A stretch of DNA of 64,000 nucleotides from Odiellus spinosus (taxonomy: Eukaryota; Arthropoda; Arachnida; Opiliones; Phalangiidae): NCBI GenBank assembly GCA_963920705.1, contig OY987230.1, forward strand, positions 10,131,320 through 10,195,319, read 5' to 3'. Within the stretch, counting starts at the first letter, position 1. Every line of letters starts with the position of its first letter. The translations under genes were made by a program, and so were the position numbers. The notes under the pieces are model-generated. The model worked only from the letters and a program-made list of their open reading frames with translations, ran no database searches and was not told the origin of the DNA. Of the stretch, positions 1-41,163 are shown piece by piece.

Positions 1-1279
1 CCTTTCAGTTAAATTCAAGTTTTTTATACATTTTCCTTTCAGTTAAATTCAAGTTTTTTATACATTTTCCCCCTACTATCTCTGTGGGAAAAATATACGT
101 CGGGTAAATGAATGCAGGGACCTAGGGGTACAAATCTCACATGACCTAAAGTTCCACAATCACGTTAAAATTACATGTGGTCGGGCCAATGGTCTTCTAG
201 CCATCATTAAGGGTAGCTTTCCGGGTATTCAGCCCCAACTTCTCAGTAGACTCTTTAATTGCTACGTATCCCACCTTCCCTTAAATCACTTCCTCGTACT
301 GACAGATTTAAAAGACTGAATTGGGTCCCCCTCTCCCTGAGACGCTCCTACTTTGATTTAGTCAGTCTTTTTAAACTCTTAAGTTCTCCCGATCAAACTT
401 ATTTTTCCAACCCACCTAAGGTCTCAGTCACTCGTGGTCATTCCCGTAAGCTCTTCCTCAAATCATCAAACAAAAACCCCATGAAATTTTCCTTTTTTCG
501 GAGAGTCATCCCCTTATGGAATGCTCTTCCTGAAGATGTTGTCACAGTCAGGTCCTGCACTCAATTTAAATCTAAGCTTCGTGCCCATTTCAAAATTTGA
601 ACTAACTGACTCTACTCTAAATTTAAAATCCATACCTAATACTTTAAATTGAGTGCTCTAAACCATTAATTAAGTGTTTAAACTCAATGGTTCCCTACTT
701 GGGCAGGACTGGTTGTTCCCAATTTTATGTTACCTACTATTAGTTTGTCATTCTTAATTCTAAATCTCAAATGTCATATTTAAGTTCTGGTTTCCCGATT
801 ATTTATTATTTATAACTTAAAAATAACAAACCTAATATTCCCCATGGTTAATTTTTTTATCCCCAATATCATTTAAATTTAATATTCCTAAATTTCACTT
901 AATTACAATTCCCAAACTTAACTTAATCTATACGTATTCACAATGTAACTTTAATTTTGCATTCCATAATTTAACTATTTCTACTAAAAACCCAATTGCT
1001 CGAAAAGTCACTATGTACTCAATTTTATCTTTAACATAAGGTTCCAAAAAACTAACTTAAAAATGTAAATTGTTCATTCCTAGCTTCTAAATTGTGATTT
1101 TTCTAGTTCCTTAACTTGACTACCTAACTTCCTTATGTTATCTTTTTTTTTTTTAAATTTTTTAGTGTAATATTTCTTGTGTAATTATTTATCTTTCACT
1201 AATTCTGGAGCTGTAAGGCTATAGCTATACTAGCCCTAGCTCGTCAATAAATGGAGAAAAAAAAAAAAAAAAAAAAAAA
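1..1279 (+). mobile_element. 3' end of a non-LTR (LINE) retrotransposon, frameshifted
   Basis: Codons from about 107 read a typical end of a reverse-transcriptase ORF (RDLGVQIS..LKFHNHV, then ANGLLAIIKGSF). That frame stops near 320. The ORF continues in another frame to 600 with the usual C-terminal LINE signature (FFRRVIPLWNALPEDVV, then a FKSKLRAHF-like end). The frame change around 260-320 marks it as dead. An AT-rich 3' UTR follows, with AATAAA at about 1246 and a poly(A) run at 1257-1279, which is where a target-primed insertion would end. A 34-bp unit is repeated twice at 1-68. The clade (Jockey, CR1 or L2-like) cannot be set from this fragment. The element extends off the left edge. 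Confidence 0.8.
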
Positions 1280-1437
1280 TTATGCCATAGCTTGTTTTAA
1301 AGTTTAGCTAAATACAGGTTTCTGCATTCATTCTAATTTTCCTTTTACATTCTTCGTTCACGGCATGGGTTAAAAAATGGTAGAGTAGTATCGCATACGA
1401 ATTGAATTGCATTTCTTTTTGTTTGAAGAATTTCAAA

Positions 1438-4069
<2,632 letters not shown>

Positions 4070-4138
4070 ATTATAACCGCTACTGGTGATAAAAGAATGT
4101 AAATGTAAATCAATTTTTTTATAAATTACAAATATATT

Positions 4139-4144
4139 TTTATT
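4139..4144 (-). promoter_or_regulatory. Poly(A) signal of TMEM41A
   Basis: AATAAA on the minus strand, 60 bp past the TMEM41A stop. It lies within about 75 bp of the UBA5 stop, so the two convergent 3' UTRs must abut or overlap. Confidence 0.6.
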
Positions 4145-4203
4145 TCGGTCAAATATAAATAACTATTATATTTTTATAACAATTAACAAATATCTTCCTT
4201 AAC

Positions 4204-5463
4204 TTAGGCGGTTTTACCACTCTTTGCTTTAACAAACATTCCTGGTAGAAGAGCTACTGCCGCTATTATCACTAGTTTCACTATAGTTTGAATATCAAAA
4301 ATGTCATCCATCGATTTCAATTGAGATAATATGACGCCTGTTTGAACAGTGATTAAGTTGTAGGGCATCAAACCTTAAAAGAAACAGACACGCAAAATTA
4401 AATTTAATTTAAAGTAGACATGAAACCTGACTTTATTCGGGCCTTGTCAAATTAATCTCATGGTTCTCACCCCAAGGCCCAAGCTCCTGTTTTACTTTTC
4501 ATTTAAATGTGCTCCCATAGGATAAGGAAAAATCTAATTTGGTCAAAAATGGTCCAGATTGTAAAATTTAAACAGAATTCAACCAAATGAAATAACCTGA
4601 ATTCAACAAAAGTGGACCAGAGGCATTTTAAATTTTGGTTCAATTTCATTGGTCAAATTCTATTAGAACGAGATAAATTTGAAAAGGCCTGAATCAAGTC
4701 AGGTTGCGTGTCTACTTCAAGTCATAGATACTCATTGGGATTAATTTAATTTCGGATAGGTTGAAGAGTCATACCTAATAACACAGTTATAAAAAATAAT
4801 GGTAATGGAATTCCAACGATTGGTGCGGTCATGTTTAAAAACCAATTCGGTGACATGGGAAATATCCTTAGGAATAACAAGAAATATGGCAAGCGATGTT
4901 GATTCTGAGTTACTTTTTCCTTCAAAAATTTAAATTTTAAAGGGAAGAATTTGACAATTTGTTCCTGAGCGAACGTTTTTGTAAGTAAAAAACAAAGTGA
5001 AGCCCCACAGGCCGTTAAAACGCAAACTATGGGAAAACCTTGCCATAATCCAAATATTGCTCCGGCTAATAAATTCTATAAAATATAATATTATTAATAT
5101 TGTTAGGTTAAAGTTTCTGTATTATTATCAAATAAAGTCCCACCAGTAAGGCTGATCCTGGTATAGCAAATGTTTGTTTATATAAATAGGCCGACGTGAA
5201 AATGATTAAAACACAAATAATATTTTGCTGGTAGATATTTTGGAAGATGTCAGATAGTTTTTGTAATTCTTCTAGATTACTTGGAAAGTAAATTTCGTGT
5301 CTGAAAAATAACATTTCATGATTTCAATGTATGTATTTTGTATATTAAAGATCTCTGCGTACTTAATATCGGATATCATCGCTTGGACACCCCAGTGGGT
5401 TAACCCGTACAACCAAAGAGTGGATATGGAAAATATAATAGGAACGTAAATAATAGAGGCCAT
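4204..5463 (-). CDS. TMEM41A: Transmembrane protein 41A-like (VTT/DedA-type ER membrane protein)
   Basis: A multi-pass membrane protein of the VTT/DedA family, whose members TMEM41B and VMP1 act as ER lipid scramblases; the role of TMEM41A is less clear. Exons on the minus strand are 5463-5363, 5300-5144, 5075-4775 and 4373-4204. Joined they give 242 aa, against 264 in human. Residues 1-30 form an N-terminal hydrophobic segment. The family core is plain: AYLYKQTFAIPG, then LLAGAIFGLWQGF, then LFLRIFPMSPNWFLNM, then LLGLMPYNLITVQTG. The closing hydrophobic segment is followed by a short basic tail. The MSPNW..N and MPYN..VQTG motifs place it nearer TMEM41A than TMEM41B, by recall of the family. 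It is divergent from UBE2E, with 672 bp between the two start codons. Confidence 0.93.
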
Positions 5464-6135
5464 AATTTAAGAATAATTTTTGTCCATTAACAATTTTTGA
5501 AGTTAAATCAACTTAATCAAGCATAAGCTTTGAAGTTTGCCGAAAACAACGTGACGTTACGCGTGAAACATGACCGATTGACCTTTTCATAGGTCATTGA
5601 GTTAGTCTCCGCCCAAAATTGGGCAAATCCTCCCAGGTTATCCAATGGTATTCGAGGAATTTCGTGATGTCACCTCATTATGGTAAAAACATTTATTTAT
5701 CAAACTTTGCCGACAAGTTGCGCATCGAACCCTAGCATTTTTTTATAAGAATATAAATACGTTATTTAATTAAGTTTCAAGAGGTTAAATTTGATAAAAA
5801 TACTCAGGTAATAAGATTTAATTGAAACTTTAGTTGTTATCAGTTAAATTTTGTTTTCGAAATTGTGGTTTAAGAAACCTAACCAAGGCTTAAACCGTTT
5901 TTCTTTCTTCAATTTTAAACCCTTTTACATGCCCTTTTCTTGTGATTTCATTACTTCTAGCAGTTATTTCTAACTATGTTGTAATTGTCAAATACTGTAT
6001 TTAAAACCAAGGCGGTTTTTATTACGTATCAGAGTTCGTTAGTTTGTTTTATGAAGCTTTCGAAGTAACTGATTCTTCGAATTTTTGTGACCATGCCCAT
6101 CCTGTTGATCCCTCATTGCAGGTGGACAAAAGCCT
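5464..6135. promoter_or_regulatory. Intergenic region between divergent TMEM41A and UBE2E
   Basis: This 672-bp stretch must carry both promoters and 5' UTRs. The bases just before 6121 (CATTGCAG) look like a splice acceptor 15 bp upstream of the UBE2E ATG, so UBE2E probably has a non-coding first exon in here. I see no clear TATA box. Confidence 0.5.
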
Positions 6136-9084
<2,949 letters not shown>

Positions 9085-10240
9085 AACTTGAATTTTTTAC
9101 AGGGTTTTTTTCTCCTAAAATATTCTCTTTTGGCAAAAACCTTTAAAAGACCTCTTCAAGATTTCAAACCCCAAACCTAAATACCCACGAAGAAAATGTT
9201 CTTTTTTTATGTGTGTGTGAACATAAATTTGTCTATGACAATTGTTAGATGAAAAAAAATTGGTTGTCCTGTATAGTTAATTTGTGACGCGCTGCATAAA
9301 CTTATTTTAATTTGTGCCTTGACGATGATTCTTGTTATCTTAAGTTGTTGTAATTTCCTAGTTAGATCTCCCTCCGTTTTGTCTTCCAAATACCCATCAC
9401 ACCCCACCGTTGATTCTCTTCAAATTACATCCCCTTTTAATGAAATATTTGTATCGAGTTCTCCCCAACCCCTGAAGGATATCCGGATAATATCCATAAT
9501 CGTAACAATAAATCATTCCACTTTGTTAGAAACGTATTGAAATCTAAGCTATCTACGCTAAATTAAAGGTAATGACTAGACTGATATTAATTTATTACGA
9601 GATAGAGAAAAACTCTTGATAAAAATCTTTGAATTCCATCATGAAATGTACCTTTTTTTTTAAACAAAATCTGTCAGAAATTTCGCATTTAAACCATTAA
9701 AAAGCGCAAAGTGAAGTCCATACTATTCATATCTAATTTACATGATTTATTCTCACTCACAGTGTATTCATTGATGCTGTATAGTTACAACTGTTACACT
9801 AAATAGATAAAGTTAATGAACTATATTCAACATGTAGAAGACTGGCATGATAGCAGCTGGATTTAAAAAATTTATAATTCCGATAAAAATAATTTAATTT
9901 GTCAGTAAAAAAAAGACAGGTGAGTCCAAAAATGCCTCTATAATTGCCTTTAATTTAATTCTACAGTTCATCCCTGTTCGCAGTCTCACTAGTGACTTTG
10001 AAACCTTTTTGGAAAGGACAAAAAGGAAAATTTTTGAGATCCTTAATCCAAAAATGTAATTATTTTCTTGGAAAGTTGATGTTAACATGAAAACACGGTC
10101 ATAGTGTCTAGAGTAACTTTTATTTGTGGCATTTACTTGGTGCCAAAAATTTTTGTTGCAAAATCACGCAGCAGAGTGAGAATGTGAAATTTAAAATTCA
10201 AAACATTGGCTTTTGTAATCCACATAAACAGAAATTGGTT

Positions 10241-10276
<36 letters not shown>

Positions 10277-10640
10277 AATATCAGAAGTTTATAGAAACTT
10301 TATGTTTGAAATGATAAACTTCTGCTAATAAGCCAAGATGATTGGATGCAGTTTGCAAAATTCTCTCACATCCCTTATAATTTCATTTATATTTTCCTAA
10401 ATTATTCCATATATTTTAGTTTTCTTATTTTGATTCCAGTATTTTTTATTTTAATTCGAATATTTTATATTTTCCAATTCATAATTTGACCATATATCTA
10501 TGAATTTGACAACACAGGTGTCAAAAATTTGGGCATACTGCCAAATATCTCCCTCCCCTATGCTCACCCTAAATCATTCCGTTTTTATCCCCCAAAAGGG
10601 ATAAATCAAGAGAAGCCATTATTTTCTGTCGTGATTCAGA
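9085..10640. other. Intergenic stretch between UBE2E and Arp3
   Basis: No gene recognised. It is AT-rich with a poly-T tract at about 10242-10273. The Arp3 promoter and 5' UTR must lie near its right end. Short ORFs here show no family signature. Confidence 0.6.
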
Positions 10641-13263
10641 ATGGCCGGGCGATTACCGGCAATAGTTATTGACAATGGCACAGGGTAAGTCTGTCTTATT
10701 TTGAATTTTAGTTTTTAGAAATGTTTTTAAATCTTAGAATTAAAATATGATTGCGTAATAATTAAAATTTTATCGTTTTTGAGAAGGCAATCTGACATGT
10801 CATTTACATCAATTTGAAATTAAGCCTTGGCTTTCAAATTGAAAATCAAAAATGTTACATGTAGGCGGAAATGCATTGGGCGAGGCATAGATATCACTAG
10901 AATTTGTAGATATAGGTTTTTAAAGGGAAATGTGAAATATTAGTCTAATTAGTAAGGTACTTTCGTTTTTGCCCAGGTATACGAAGCTGGGCTTTGCAGG
11001 AAACAGAGAGCCGCAGTTTATCATTCCATCTGGTAGTTAATTTTTATTTTTATTTAACTATTCTTAGTCACCTATATCTCTTATTAATCTATAACATCAT
11101 CTATGTAGCGATAGCTATACGAGAGTCTGCTAAAGTTGGAGATCAAGCCACGAGAAGGCTAGCGAGGGGAATTGATGATTTAGATTTCTATATTGGTGAT
11201 GAAGCGCAAGACGCGTCAGGCTATGCGGTTAAAGTAAGTAATCAATTAAGAAAGTAATGTATGCAAGTATTAAAACATTTATTGGATTTTAGTATCCAAT
11301 TCGTCATGGTATTGTCGAAGATTGGGACCTTATGGAAAGGTTTTGGGAGCAGTGTATCTTCAAATACTTGAGAGCTGAACCGGAAGATCATTACTTTTTA
11401 TTAGTAAGTTTTTCATTTTAGTATGTTTGATTATTTTATTAAAAACCATTTTGTTTTTTTAGACAGAACCTCCTTTAAACACTCCGGAGAACAGAGAATA
11501 TCTAGCAGAGATCATGTTTGAATCATTTAATGTTCCTGGTTTATACATAGCTGTTCAGGTAATGCTTGACTCTAGAGACTGGAATATTGTTTCTAGGATA
11601 AACGTGACTAGATGTCACTAGTATCGCACCCAAACGTTTGGGCAAAATCTTAGCTCTTAAGAACTGGTGTTAAAAAAGCCCCCAGAAAGAGGACAAAAAA
11701 TCTATGGCTTGGAAAAATCTTGCCTAAACTCCACTACTCTATTCATGATGTATTAATTTAATTTCTAGGCAGTATTAGCCCTAGCCGCTTCCTGGACATC
11801 GAGACAAATAGGGGAGAGAACTTTAACTGGCTTAGTCATTGATTCGGGAGACGGTGTAACTCACTGCATTCCTGTAGCTGAAGGTTACGTAATAGGAAGC
11901 TGCATCAAGCACATTCCCATCGCTGGCAGAAATGTTACGTACTTCATTCAAAGTCTACTTCGCGAGAGGGAAATTGGAATTCCACCGGAACAATCATTGG
12001 AGACTGCGAAAGCCATTAAAGAACGTTACAGTTATATTTGCCCCGATATAGCGAAGGAGTTTGCCAAATACGATCAAGAACCAGACAAATGGATCAAACG
12101 ATACGAAGGACTTAATTCAATCACGAAACAGCCCTTCGGAGTTGATGTAGGATACGAAAGGTTTCTCGGTCCTGAAATATTTTTTCATCCTGAAGTAATT
12201 TTGCTATTTAATCATGTTTTTGATTTTAACAATCATGATTTCTTATGTTACCGGTATAACTGTTTCAATTTGAAATTTTTACGGATATAACCTTTTCCAA
12301 ATGAAGGTTTTACCGATATAACCATTTCAAAATGAAGGTTTTACCGATATAACCATTTCAAAATGAAGGTTTTACTGATATAACTGTTTTAAAATGAAGG
12401 TTTTATGAATGTTTCGTGTCTAAATTACTGATATTCTGAGATAGACATCGATTGCAACACGAAACTTTCATTTTTTGCCCGGAATTTGAAATTTTGGTGC
12501 CAAAAAAAAAAAAATCTCAGTTAAATCACCTCTATCTCAGTATCAGTCAACACTAGTGATGATTACTAATATTTAAACTAAACTATGATCATTTATATAT
12601 TTTATTAGTTTGCAAACCCAGATTTTACAACACCCATCTCGGAAATAGTTGATACATGTATTCAAAGTTGTCCCATTGATGTTAGGCGGCCTTTATATAA
12701 GGTAATTTTTTTTATTCACAGTGGTGTAATAATGCTTATTTAGTAGTATTCCACATAGAATTGACCACGATAACGAACCTATGGTTAAGTTTTTAAATTA
12801 AACTAACGCTAAAATTGTTTTCTCTAGAATATTGTGTTATCTGGTGGTTCGACCATGTTTAGAGATTTTGGTCGAAGGTTGCAAAGAGATCTTAAAAGAG
12901 TAGTAGATGCGAGGTTAAAATTAAGCGAAACTTTAAGTGGTGGAAGAATTAAGGTAAGTTTTGTAAATTACATTTTTAGTTACATTTGCTAATAATATTT
13001 AACCTTTAGCCAAAACCTATTGAAGTTCAAGTAATTTCGCATCACATGCAAAGATACGCCGTTTGGTTTGGTGGAAGCACATTGGCCTCAACGGTATATA
13101 GGCTTAGACTTTAAAATTGCGTGTAAGCTTAAACCTTATGATTAATTGTATTTTAAATATGTTGCAGCCCGAATTTTATCAAGTTTGTCATACGAAGCAA
13201 GCTTACGAAGAATATGGACCAAGTATTTGCCGACACAATCCAGTGTTTGGAACGATGATGTAA
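10641..13263 (+). CDS. Arp3: Actin-related protein 3, Arp2/3 complex subunit
   Basis: Arp3 pairs with Arp2 in the seven-subunit complex that nucleates branched actin filaments. Ten exons: 10641-10684, 10977-11032, 11109-11233, 11293-11403, 11463-11558, 11769-12194, 12609-12701, 12828-12953, 13010-13093, 13168-13263. They join in phase to 418 aa, the same length as human Arp3. The start [20 protein letters not shown] carries the first phosphate loop of the actin fold. Later landmarks are [18 protein letters not shown] (second phosphate loop), [33 protein letters not shown], the Arp3-typical [13 protein letters not shown], and a C-terminus ending HNPVFGTMM. There are no breaks. Intron 6 (12195-12608) carries a small tandem repeat. 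A canonical AATAAA lies 42 bp past the stop. Confidence 0.98.
12265..12405 (+). repeat. 31-bp tandem repeat in Arp3 intron 6
   Basis: About four decaying copies of a unit containing ACCGATATAACCATTTCAAA then ATGAAGGTTTT. The two middle copies are identical. It has no coding role. Confidence 0.75.
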
Positions 13264-13304
13264 TTAGCGCAAATGTTAAGGTCTTTTTGAAATCGACGTA
13301 GCAA

Positions 13305-13310
13305 AATAAA
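13305..13310 (+). promoter_or_regulatory. Poly(A) signal of Arp3
   Basis: Canonical AATAAA 42 bp past the Arp3 stop codon on the same strand. Confidence 0.7.
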
Positions 13311-14153
13311 TATAAAAGATTTTCAACTTTGAAACTAAATTAATTTGTGAGGTAATTATTAATTGATGGATAAAAGATGATTGACTTGTAACATAAAAAA
13401 TAAATTTATTACGACTCTTTAACCTAAATATTTAAACTGATCTAGAAATTTTCAAATGTTCATTTGCATTTAATATTTAGTTTTTGGTTTAGTGGTATAC
13501 AACCTGCCTTGATAGTCATCTCGTTATACGGGGGAAGATAGAAGAGTGATGTCATTACTTGAGGCTCCATTTCTTGAGCTTGGTTAAATTTGAAGATGGC
13601 AACTGTTCCCAGTGTGACAGAAGAACAATGCTTCAGGAAACCTTGCTTATTAAAGCGCTTGAACCTTTTTCAAGAGATACTAGACTCTAAAACAATTATT
13701 TTCAATCAATCTTAGATTGTTAAAATATGCCTATAAACCTCTTCGTTTTATTATCGAAGTTGCAAAATAAGGCTTTTAAATTTCCCGCCACTTTCAAAAA
13801 CACATTTTTACTAATAGATGGCGGACTGAACTGAATTGGAAAAGGTTAACTTGGGGTTATTGCTGATAGGTGGCACCATGGCAGTTCCTTTGTCATTCAT
13901 GCAAGATTGATTCGCCGCTGAAATTTGGTCAGGAAATTTAGTTCCAAGGTTAGTAAAAGTAAAATTTTATTTTATTTAAAATACATAATTATTTAAGCTT
14001 CATTTAAACCTATATAAACTAAATAAGTCAACCAGATACTGGTTATTAGAGGCGTGACACATCCAAAGCCTCCTTTACGAGAACAACGAGATTTCCGAAA
14101 TTCGTTATTGGCCTTTTGGGACGCCATATTGAATTTCTATTCTTGGAAGCCAT
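13311..14153. other. Intergenic stretch downstream of Arp3
   Basis: No gene or clear repeat seen. It holds the 3' flanks of Arp3 (+) and of the small minus-strand membrane-protein gene, which converge here. Confidence 0.5.
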
Positions 14154-14648
14154 TCACAATTTGGATTGGAAACATTGGCAAGAACCAGAAGGGTGATATT
14201 GTTCCATGGTTATTACCTCCCTAAGTTGTTCCGTGGATCTTTGTCTCGTCGTATCATCCGTTACTGCGAGAGCATTGTTGAAAACAGAAGCCAAAGCCGC
14301 TAACAAAGGGTAAGCTAGAATTTGCTGTTGATCTAAATTACTATCAGAAGTGCGATTTGGTGGTAGGCTAAGAATTGTCGATCCAACTGTACTTGGTAAA
14401 ATTCCATTGCATTGATGGTGAGCTGTGCTTACTGGTGAATTGTTGAAAGAATTGTTCCTGGTTACACATCTTCTGTCTTGACTCTCATTAGTATGGTTCA
14501 GATTTTCAATTATCGTTCCACAGCTTTCAACCTCGGCTATTACTGTGGAATCTTTTTCCCCGCAACAACACGCGCAAACTATCATGAAAATGAGACCCAC
14601 TAGAAAGGTAGCAAAAATGAAACTCATAAATACTAATTGGGTATCCAT
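14154..14648 (-). CDS. Small single-span membrane protein of unknown function
   Basis: A 164-aa ORF with an ATG start in one exon. Residues 6-29 form a clear hydrophobic span (FIFATFLVGLIFMIVCACCC) that ends in a cluster of cysteines, which could be palmitoylated. The rest is a polar Ser/Asn/Thr/Gln-rich tail with several N-x-S/T sequons, a stretch rich in Leu and Ala near residues 108-127, and a Cys pair near the C-terminus. A short N-terminus followed by one span suggests a type III or signal-anchor topology. I do not recognise the family. Supporting evidence is only its length in AT-rich DNA and the sensible topology. A spliced 5' UTR is possible, since a GTAAGT donor lies on minus near 14727. 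Confidence 0.55.
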   Translation of the reverse strand: MDTQLVFMSFIFATFLVGLIFMIVCACCCGEKDSTVIAEVESCGTIIENLNHTNESQDRRCVTRNNSFNNSPVSTAHHQCNGILPSTVGSTILSLPPNRTSDSNLDQQQILAYPLLAALASVFNNALAVTDDTTRQRSTEQLREVITMEQYHPSGSCQCFQSKL

Positions 14649-15837
14649 AATGACTTTTAAGTCCAGTTGGTAATTATTGAGGAATTAAAACATAAGGCTA
14701 GGATTAAATAATCCTGTGGAACTTACATAGCCGATAGTGATAAACTAAGTAACCGCAATCTAACAATGGATCTATAGTTTGAATTATTTGACAGTTTGTC
14801 ATCCAATGATATACAAAAACAGGTGGTAGCTTCAAGTATGGGAAACTCGTTATTTACTTAGAGTCTTGTCACTAAACTCGAAGCTTAGAAATGTTAAATT
14901 TTACGAAACCTGATTCCCAACTGAGTTTAGGTTTATGTTGACTTCGATCTTGCCTCAGTTCCTTTAGGTTGTCACTTTAAAATGATCAAGGTATAATTTT
15001 CTAATATTTACAGTTGTTTTACACATTTTGGTTTAACTAATGTTGGTTTTATCATATAAAGGAACCAGGTCAAGGGTTAAGTACGTAGTCCAAACTGATA
15101 ACTCGCATTGATGATATTTCAGTGACTATTGTCACCAAGGCAATGACATTATTGCATGATTTCTAAGACGTCAGAGGTATACAGCCATTCAGAGAGAGCT
15201 GGCAGTACAAAATACCCAGTTTTATCACGGCCATGATTCCCCGAGCCTTCTATTCCTAGTCATTCTGTTGTCTATTTTAAAATTATTTCAATGAACAAAA
15301 CTTCCTCAGATCCAGTTGGCGGTAGTATCGAATTTTGAAAGGAAATAAAATCCAGTAACGTAATTTTAATATCTACCGATGGACCACCATTTTCCCTTCA
15401 AAGAAATTCAAAGCATTGCCTCCTTTATTTTATTCAATAAAATAACAGAGGCAACGTTCAAACCTACTTCATTCATTGAATTATAATTTATAAAAGAAAA
15501 ATCCATGTGGAGTTCAGTAACAAATTGGTTTATTGAAATAAGACAAGCACATGATTGTTACAGAATATATTTTGCCTAAACTAAAGCATTCGATGCTTAT
15601 TATTTTAAATTAAAATTAACGGCAGAATAAAAAAAAAATGGTAAAATACCTAACGAAAAGTTTGAAACTACTTATCCAAGAGAGAAAAAAAAAAGTTTTC
15701 AAACTTATATTTGTCAGTAAAGTAAAATGGTCACAAAATTTTAAAGTACGTGTATCTATATTTAAATTACAATTTGGCTTTATCAAAAGTGGATCCACTT
15801 CTGGCTTTATTGGAAGTTTCCCCGAGTTAAATCCATG
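14649..15837. other. Intergenic stretch
   Basis: No gene supported. It is AT-rich with A-rich and T-rich runs. The ORF crossing 15638-16045 belongs to the repeat that starts near 15838. Confidence 0.5.
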
Positions 15838-16335
15838 GAGGCAGCGCAGAGAGCCAACTCTGTTTTTTAGGATGTGTAAGGCTGTTTTGAAAGAACCACT
15901 GCATCGACCATTCGACCCTGGCTTAAAAAAGATGTGGCAGCTCTCTACTTTCGACCGTGAAAATGGTATATACTGGCTGTTTGTAAAGAGACATGTTAAG
16001 CAGAATATGCCAAGTCACGAGACTGTTCAGAATCCATTTGCTTGATTTCCAAAGCCCAGCTATTTTAATTTCTACTGAAAACTGAATAGATGGCGCTAGG
16101 TGAAGTATGATGCATTTAATTAAAGGTGACTGTTGTCAGTAGAACTAAAAATGGAGACCCTCTGGAAATCAATCCCGAATTCCAAACAGTCACGTGGCTT
16201 GGGAGAGTCTGCTTAACCTGTCTCTTTACTAGCCTTGTATCTACTTTTTCACAGTAAAAATAGGGGTGTTGCCATATTTGTTTTAAGCATGACAGCCAGG
16301 ATCGCTTCTGACAGTCAGCAGGACTACTAGTCACT
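15838..16335. repeat. Diverged inverted repeat pair
   Basis: Plus-strand bases 15895-16060 and minus-strand bases 16335-16130 are related. Both contain GTAAAGAGACA, then GTTAAGCAGA, then CACG.GACTGTT, and both end in a TTGATTTCC segment. They translate to the similar peptides VKRHVKQNMPSHETV and VKRQVKQTLPSHVTV. The arms are about 160-200 bp with a spacer of about 70 bp. The relation is clear, but the family is unknown. The peptide likeness follows from DNA similarity and does not show that either is a gene. Confidence 0.6.
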
Positions 16336-16466
16336 TATATAGAAAAGGCTTGAGTTGCACATCCATACATCCTCCATGTTTAAAAACTCTAATATCAGAA
16401 GTGGATGGAAACAATAAGTGTGGGATATAACGGAACTCAATGTATGATATGTACCCCTGTTATTAA

Positions 16467-16605
16467 AGGGACTATCTGCGATTTTTATAGCCCCTTTAAA
16501 ATCGGTTTATTTTCTTGGTTAGTTGATGATGTTGACCATAAGAAATTGTATTGTCAAAGCTAGGCTGTGTGCTGAAGAGATGTTTTTAAGGGGCAAATAG
16601 AGCCT
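16467..16605 (+). mobile_element. TTAA MITE family A, copy 2
   Basis: Starts AGGGACTATCTGCG after TTAA (16463-16466) and ends at TTAA (16606-16609). At 139 bp it is internally shortened. It is nested in the hAT-like element. Confidence 0.75.
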
Positions 16606-16746
16606 TTAACCTTTTGGCGAATACTTATAAATGAGAGGCGCAAAGATTAATGTTTGGGCGCTACTGTTCGAAAATAATTCTGTGGACATTCGTAGCCGTG
16701 GTTACTTTCTTCATGATTTCAATTCATCCGATTGGCAAACTCTTAA

Positions 16747-16905
16747 AGGGACTATCTGCGATTTCATTTCAAATCCCCTTTAAAGTCGCCTTCTTTTCTA
16801 ACTTAGCAGACGACGTTGTACAAAACAAATTGTGAAATCAAAGCTAGGCTGCGTACGTAAGGGAAGAGCATTTTAAAGGGACAAGTTTCAGAGTAGATAG
16901 GGCCT
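16747..16905 (+). mobile_element. TTAA MITE family A, copy 3
   Basis: A 159-bp copy between TTAA at 16743-16746 and 16906-16909. It has the same interior as copy 1. Its right TTAA is also the left TTAA of copy 4. Confidence 0.8.
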
Positions 16906-16909
16906 TTAA

Positions 16910-17064
16910 AGGGACTATCTGCTCTGAAATATGCTCCTTTAAAATGCTTTTCCCTTGTGCACACAGCCTAGGTTTGACTGTACAATTTGTTATAGTCAAC
17001 GTCGTCTGCTAAGCTAGAAAAAAGGGCTACTTTCAAGGGGATTTAAAAAAAGCTGATAGACCCT
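16910..17064 (-). mobile_element. TTAA MITE family A, copy 4, inverted against copy 3
   Basis: A 155-bp copy in the opposite orientation to copy 3, between the shared TTAA (16906-16909) and TTAA at 17065-17068. Copies 3 and 4 together form a large imperfect palindrome. Confidence 0.8.
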
Positions 17065-17161
17065 TTAACAAGGGGAATGTTTTTTGCAATACAGGTTTCA
17101 AGGAAGCTACAGCCACACACTTATTTTTCCATCCACTTCTGCTAATATCAGTGTTAAAAGG

Positions 17162-41163
<24,002 letters not shown>

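Larger units (their letters stand above)
16389..17148. mobile_element. hAT-like MITE carrying three nested TTAA MITEs
   Basis: The element 16396-17141 has ends CAGAAGTGGATGGAAA and its near-perfect inverse (after GCACACACTTATTTTT-like bases, CCATCCACTTCTG). It is flanked by the direct 7-bp repeat CTAATAT at 16389-16395 and 17142-17148. Ends starting CAG and a 7-8 bp target duplication fit the hAT superfamily. Three TTAA MITEs of family A sit inside, so the original element was only about 280 bp. Confidence 0.65.
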
